NCBI GenBank assembly: GCA_030612965.1
Contig: JAUWMW010000144.1
Location: 1 to 6,428, forward strand
Length of the DNA stretch: 6,428 nt
Direction of reading: 5' to 3'
Source of the DNA: a bacterium
GTDB taxonomy: Bacteria > Zixibacteria > MSB-5A5 > GN15 > FEB-12
Made by a program: the position numbers and the translations under genes. The notes under the pieces are model-generated. The model did no database searches and was not told the DNA's origin. It worked only from the letters and a program-made list of their open reading frames with translations. Shown in pieces: positions 4,753 through 6,428 of the stretch (the first letter of the stretch is position 1; each line of letters opens with the position of its first letter).

Positions 4753-6428
4753 GGCAGTGTCACCTTCAGTGGCGAGGATTCGACTTCCCACTGCCCTTTC
4801 CCGATATTGCGCGCACCCATGAAGACCAAATAGGAGTACTTCCCATAGTGCGGCACCAACTGCCCCAGACGCGGCAGGGACTCATAATCATCGGTGATAA
4901 TCACCATGAACTTCTCGAAGCCGTCATGTTTCTCGCCCGTAAGGACGAGAGTATGACCGCTGCGTGGGTAGCTGGTTTCCTGCACGCTTACCGAGTCGTC
5001 ACTAATCGTCACCCGGTCAGCCAGGTACGCCGGCAACTCCGGCGGGTTTAGCATGATCGGCACGAAGCTGCGATCAGGCTGCTCTAGGAGATCGTAGTTA
5101 CTGACCGCCATTGAGTCTTCAGTGAAACTTGAGGCAAAAGCGGTGAACCGCTCAACGGTCGTCACGTTGTCCGCGTCGCATACGAATCGGTGTTCGTCAG
5201 CGCCCAGTATGGCTGAGACTATAGGTTCCACTTCTTCAGGGTGCAGACGACGGAAGAGATGGAAGTCGGGGTCGATTTCCAACGTCGTCACCGCTTCCGG
5301 CAACGTCATGTCATAGGTCTGTTGGGCCGAGGCGAGCGATACCGCCGTGTCAAGAACAAGATCGCCCCCACTGAATCGCAGCGGCACGCGGAGTCTGTAG
5401 TCCTGTCCGCTACGCTCGGCAAGCGAGAATGACAGCACCTTGTTGTCGCCCGACGGTTCTACAGCATTGTCCGGTATCGTCACCTCTAAGAGAGGCGCTC
5501 CCACTCGGTCGATCCACTGTGGGATGATATGAGAAAGGTCTTTGCCGCTCGTCTCCTCAAACGCTACGACCCACTCCTCCCAACTGATCTTCTCTCCTAT
5601 ATGACGCTTGTAGACAAGTTTCCAGGCATCGAAGAACGGTTCTGTGCCGATCTCTTCTTCGATCATGTGGAACACCATCATCGCCTTGCCGTAGCCGATG
5701 CTTCGTGTGTCGGGGCTGCTGCGGGAGGTGAATTCACGAATGGGAAAGTCGTTGCCCTCGTCGACATAGGCGAGATATTGCTTCAGGATGTCCTTCCGAT
5801 AGCTCTTGGCCGCTTCCTCAGATTGCAGGAGCTTGTAGCGGTAGTCGGCGCCGTAGACCGTTGACCCTTCGCACCAGTTGCCGCGTTCGTAATCGACATA
5901 GACGCTGTTGCCCCACCAGTTGTGAAGCACTTCGTGACCCAGCGATGTCTTGATAATCCACGGCATTTGCAGCACGCGCTGTCCGAGCAGCGTCCAGGCC
6001 GGCATGCCGTATCCGGTCGAGAAGAAATTCTCGGCCACCGTGAAGCGCTCAAACGGATAAGGTCCGATCAACTCGGAATACATTTGAATATAATCAGCGG
6101 TGGCCGGGAGGTACTGGTCGAACAGTCCGGTGTCGGCCTCAAAGAAGTAGCACCAGACTTCGACACTGTCGACCATCGTTGACTTGATCACATACGGCGC
6201 GGCCATGAACATACAACCATCGGACTTGAATGGGTTCCCCCATGATTGGATTTTCCGACCGTCACGTATCTCCGAAGATATCAGATTACCGTCACTGACT
6301 GACTCCCATGCTTCGGGGATGTCGGCAGTGAGTTTGAAACTGACCAGCGACTCATCGCCAACCGGATAGTAGTAGGCCGCCGGGGATAAATAGGCGCCTT
6401 GTTCCGAAATCGTGCCCGACACCTCTCC
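4749..6428 (-). CDS. M1-family zinc metallopeptidase (partial, N-terminus beyond right edge)
   Basis: The frame is open through the right edge, so the true start, any signal peptide and the first part of the N-terminal beta domain are missing. The GTG at 6422 is just an internal Val in GEVSGTISE. Numbered from that codon, 557 residues are visible. The zinc site is HEVLHNWWGN (H163, E164, H167), with E185 in NWCEG as the likely third ligand, and Y244 in IGYGKAM fits the transition-state tyrosine. The usual GAMEN exopeptidase motif is absent; its place is taken by AENFFSTGYGMPAWTLLG (130-147). The gap between the second His and the ligand Glu is 17 residues instead of the classical 18. An extra C-terminal region (about 395-557) with HYGKYSYLVFMG (525-536) replaces the usual helical M1 domain. 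The protein is likely exported or periplasmic, since the family usually is, but this is not visible here. Substrate unknown; no evident link to trehalose. Confidence 0.9.
   Translation of the reverse strand, partial: GEVSGTISEQGAYLSPAAYYYPVGDESLVSFKLTADIPEAWESVSDGNLISSEIRDGRKIQSWGNPFKSDGCMFMAAPYVIKSTMVDSVEVWCYFFEADTGLFDQYLPATADYIQMYSELIGPYPFERFTVAENFFSTGYGMPAWTLLGQRVLQMPWIIKTSLGHEVLHNWWGNSVYVDYERGNWCEGSTVYGADYRYKLLQSEEAAKSYRKDILKQYLAYVDEGNDFPIREFTSRSSPDTRSIGYGKAMMVFHMIEEEIGTEPFFDAWKLVYKRHIGEKISWEEWVVAFEETSGKDLSHIIPQWIDRVGAPLLEVTIPDNAVEPSGDNKVLSFSLAERSGQDYRLRVPLRFSGGDLVLDTAVSLASAQQTYDMTLPEAVTTLEIDPDFHLFRRLHPEEVEPIVSAILGADEHRFVCDADNVTTVERFTAFASSFTEDSMAVSNYDLLEQPDRSFVPIMLNPPELPAYLADRVTISDDSVSVQETSYPRSGHTLVLTGEKHDGFEKFMVIITDDYESLPRLGQLVPHYGKYSYLVFMGARNIGKGQWEVESSPLKVTLP
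4753..4795. repeat. Inverted repeat just past the otsA stop
   Basis: GGCAGTG (4753-4759) and CACTGCC (4789-4795) form a perfect 7-bp stem around a 29-nt loop. AAGG/CCTT can extend the stem past a one-base bulge. The repeat starts one base after the otsA stop, inside the 3' coding end of the convergent peptidase gene. The long loop and lack of a real T-tract (only CTTTC follows) make it a doubtful terminator, but the convergent genes leave no other space for one. Confidence 0.25.

Noticed and set aside
1..6428. Mobile element, CRISPR array, tRNA/rRNA or defence system
   Set aside because: I saw no transposase, integrase, repeat-spacer pattern, terminal inverted repeats, tRNA-like cloverleaf or rRNA stretch. 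Base composition looks even across the genes.

Overview
The window looks like bacterial chromosome of moderately high GC (by eye, not computed). It holds compact, well-conserved metabolic genes and no sign of phage, transposon, CRISPR or RNA genes. The main content is a trehalose locus: a DUF5752-type protein, a TreT-like GT4 trehalose synthase and an OtsB phosphatase in one tightly packed transcription unit, followed after a 195-nt gap by an OtsA (GT20) trehalose-6-phosphate synthase. The host cannot be named from this sequence. DUF5752-treT neighbourhoods and this type of M1 peptidase suggest, from memory, a deltaproteobacterial or candidate-phylum lineage such as Zixibacteria (low confidence).

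Layout. Positions 1-158 (minus) hold the first 52 codons of a gene running off the left edge; they encode a membrane-anchored or secreted N-terminus. Positions 159-373 are a divergent intergenic region with a good sigma70-like promoter (TTGTGT-16-TATAAT) facing the trehalose genes. Positions 374-1060 encode the DUF5752 protein, which overlaps treT (1053-2294) by 8 nt; otsB (2302-3090) follows 7 nt later. Positions 3091-3285 are non-coding and at most weakly promoter-like, and otsA (3286-4752) has its own clear ribosome binding site. From the right edge, a large M1-family metallopeptidase runs leftward (6428-4749). It converges on otsA so tightly that both stop codons lie in one TTAA.

Functional reading. 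OtsA makes trehalose 6-phosphate from NDP-glucose and glucose 6-phosphate, and OtsB removes the phosphate. TreT makes trehalose directly and reversibly from NDP-glucose and glucose. The locus therefore encodes two routes to the same solute, with otsB placed beside treT rather than beside otsA. The DUF5752 protein is encoded first and overlaps treT, which suggests a role tied to TreT, but its function is not known to me. The most interesting observation is that this protein reads as a tandem duplication of one unit of about 95-105 residues, with H-F-x-E, D-F-x-x-W and a C-terminal Leu/Glu/Ile pattern in both halves.
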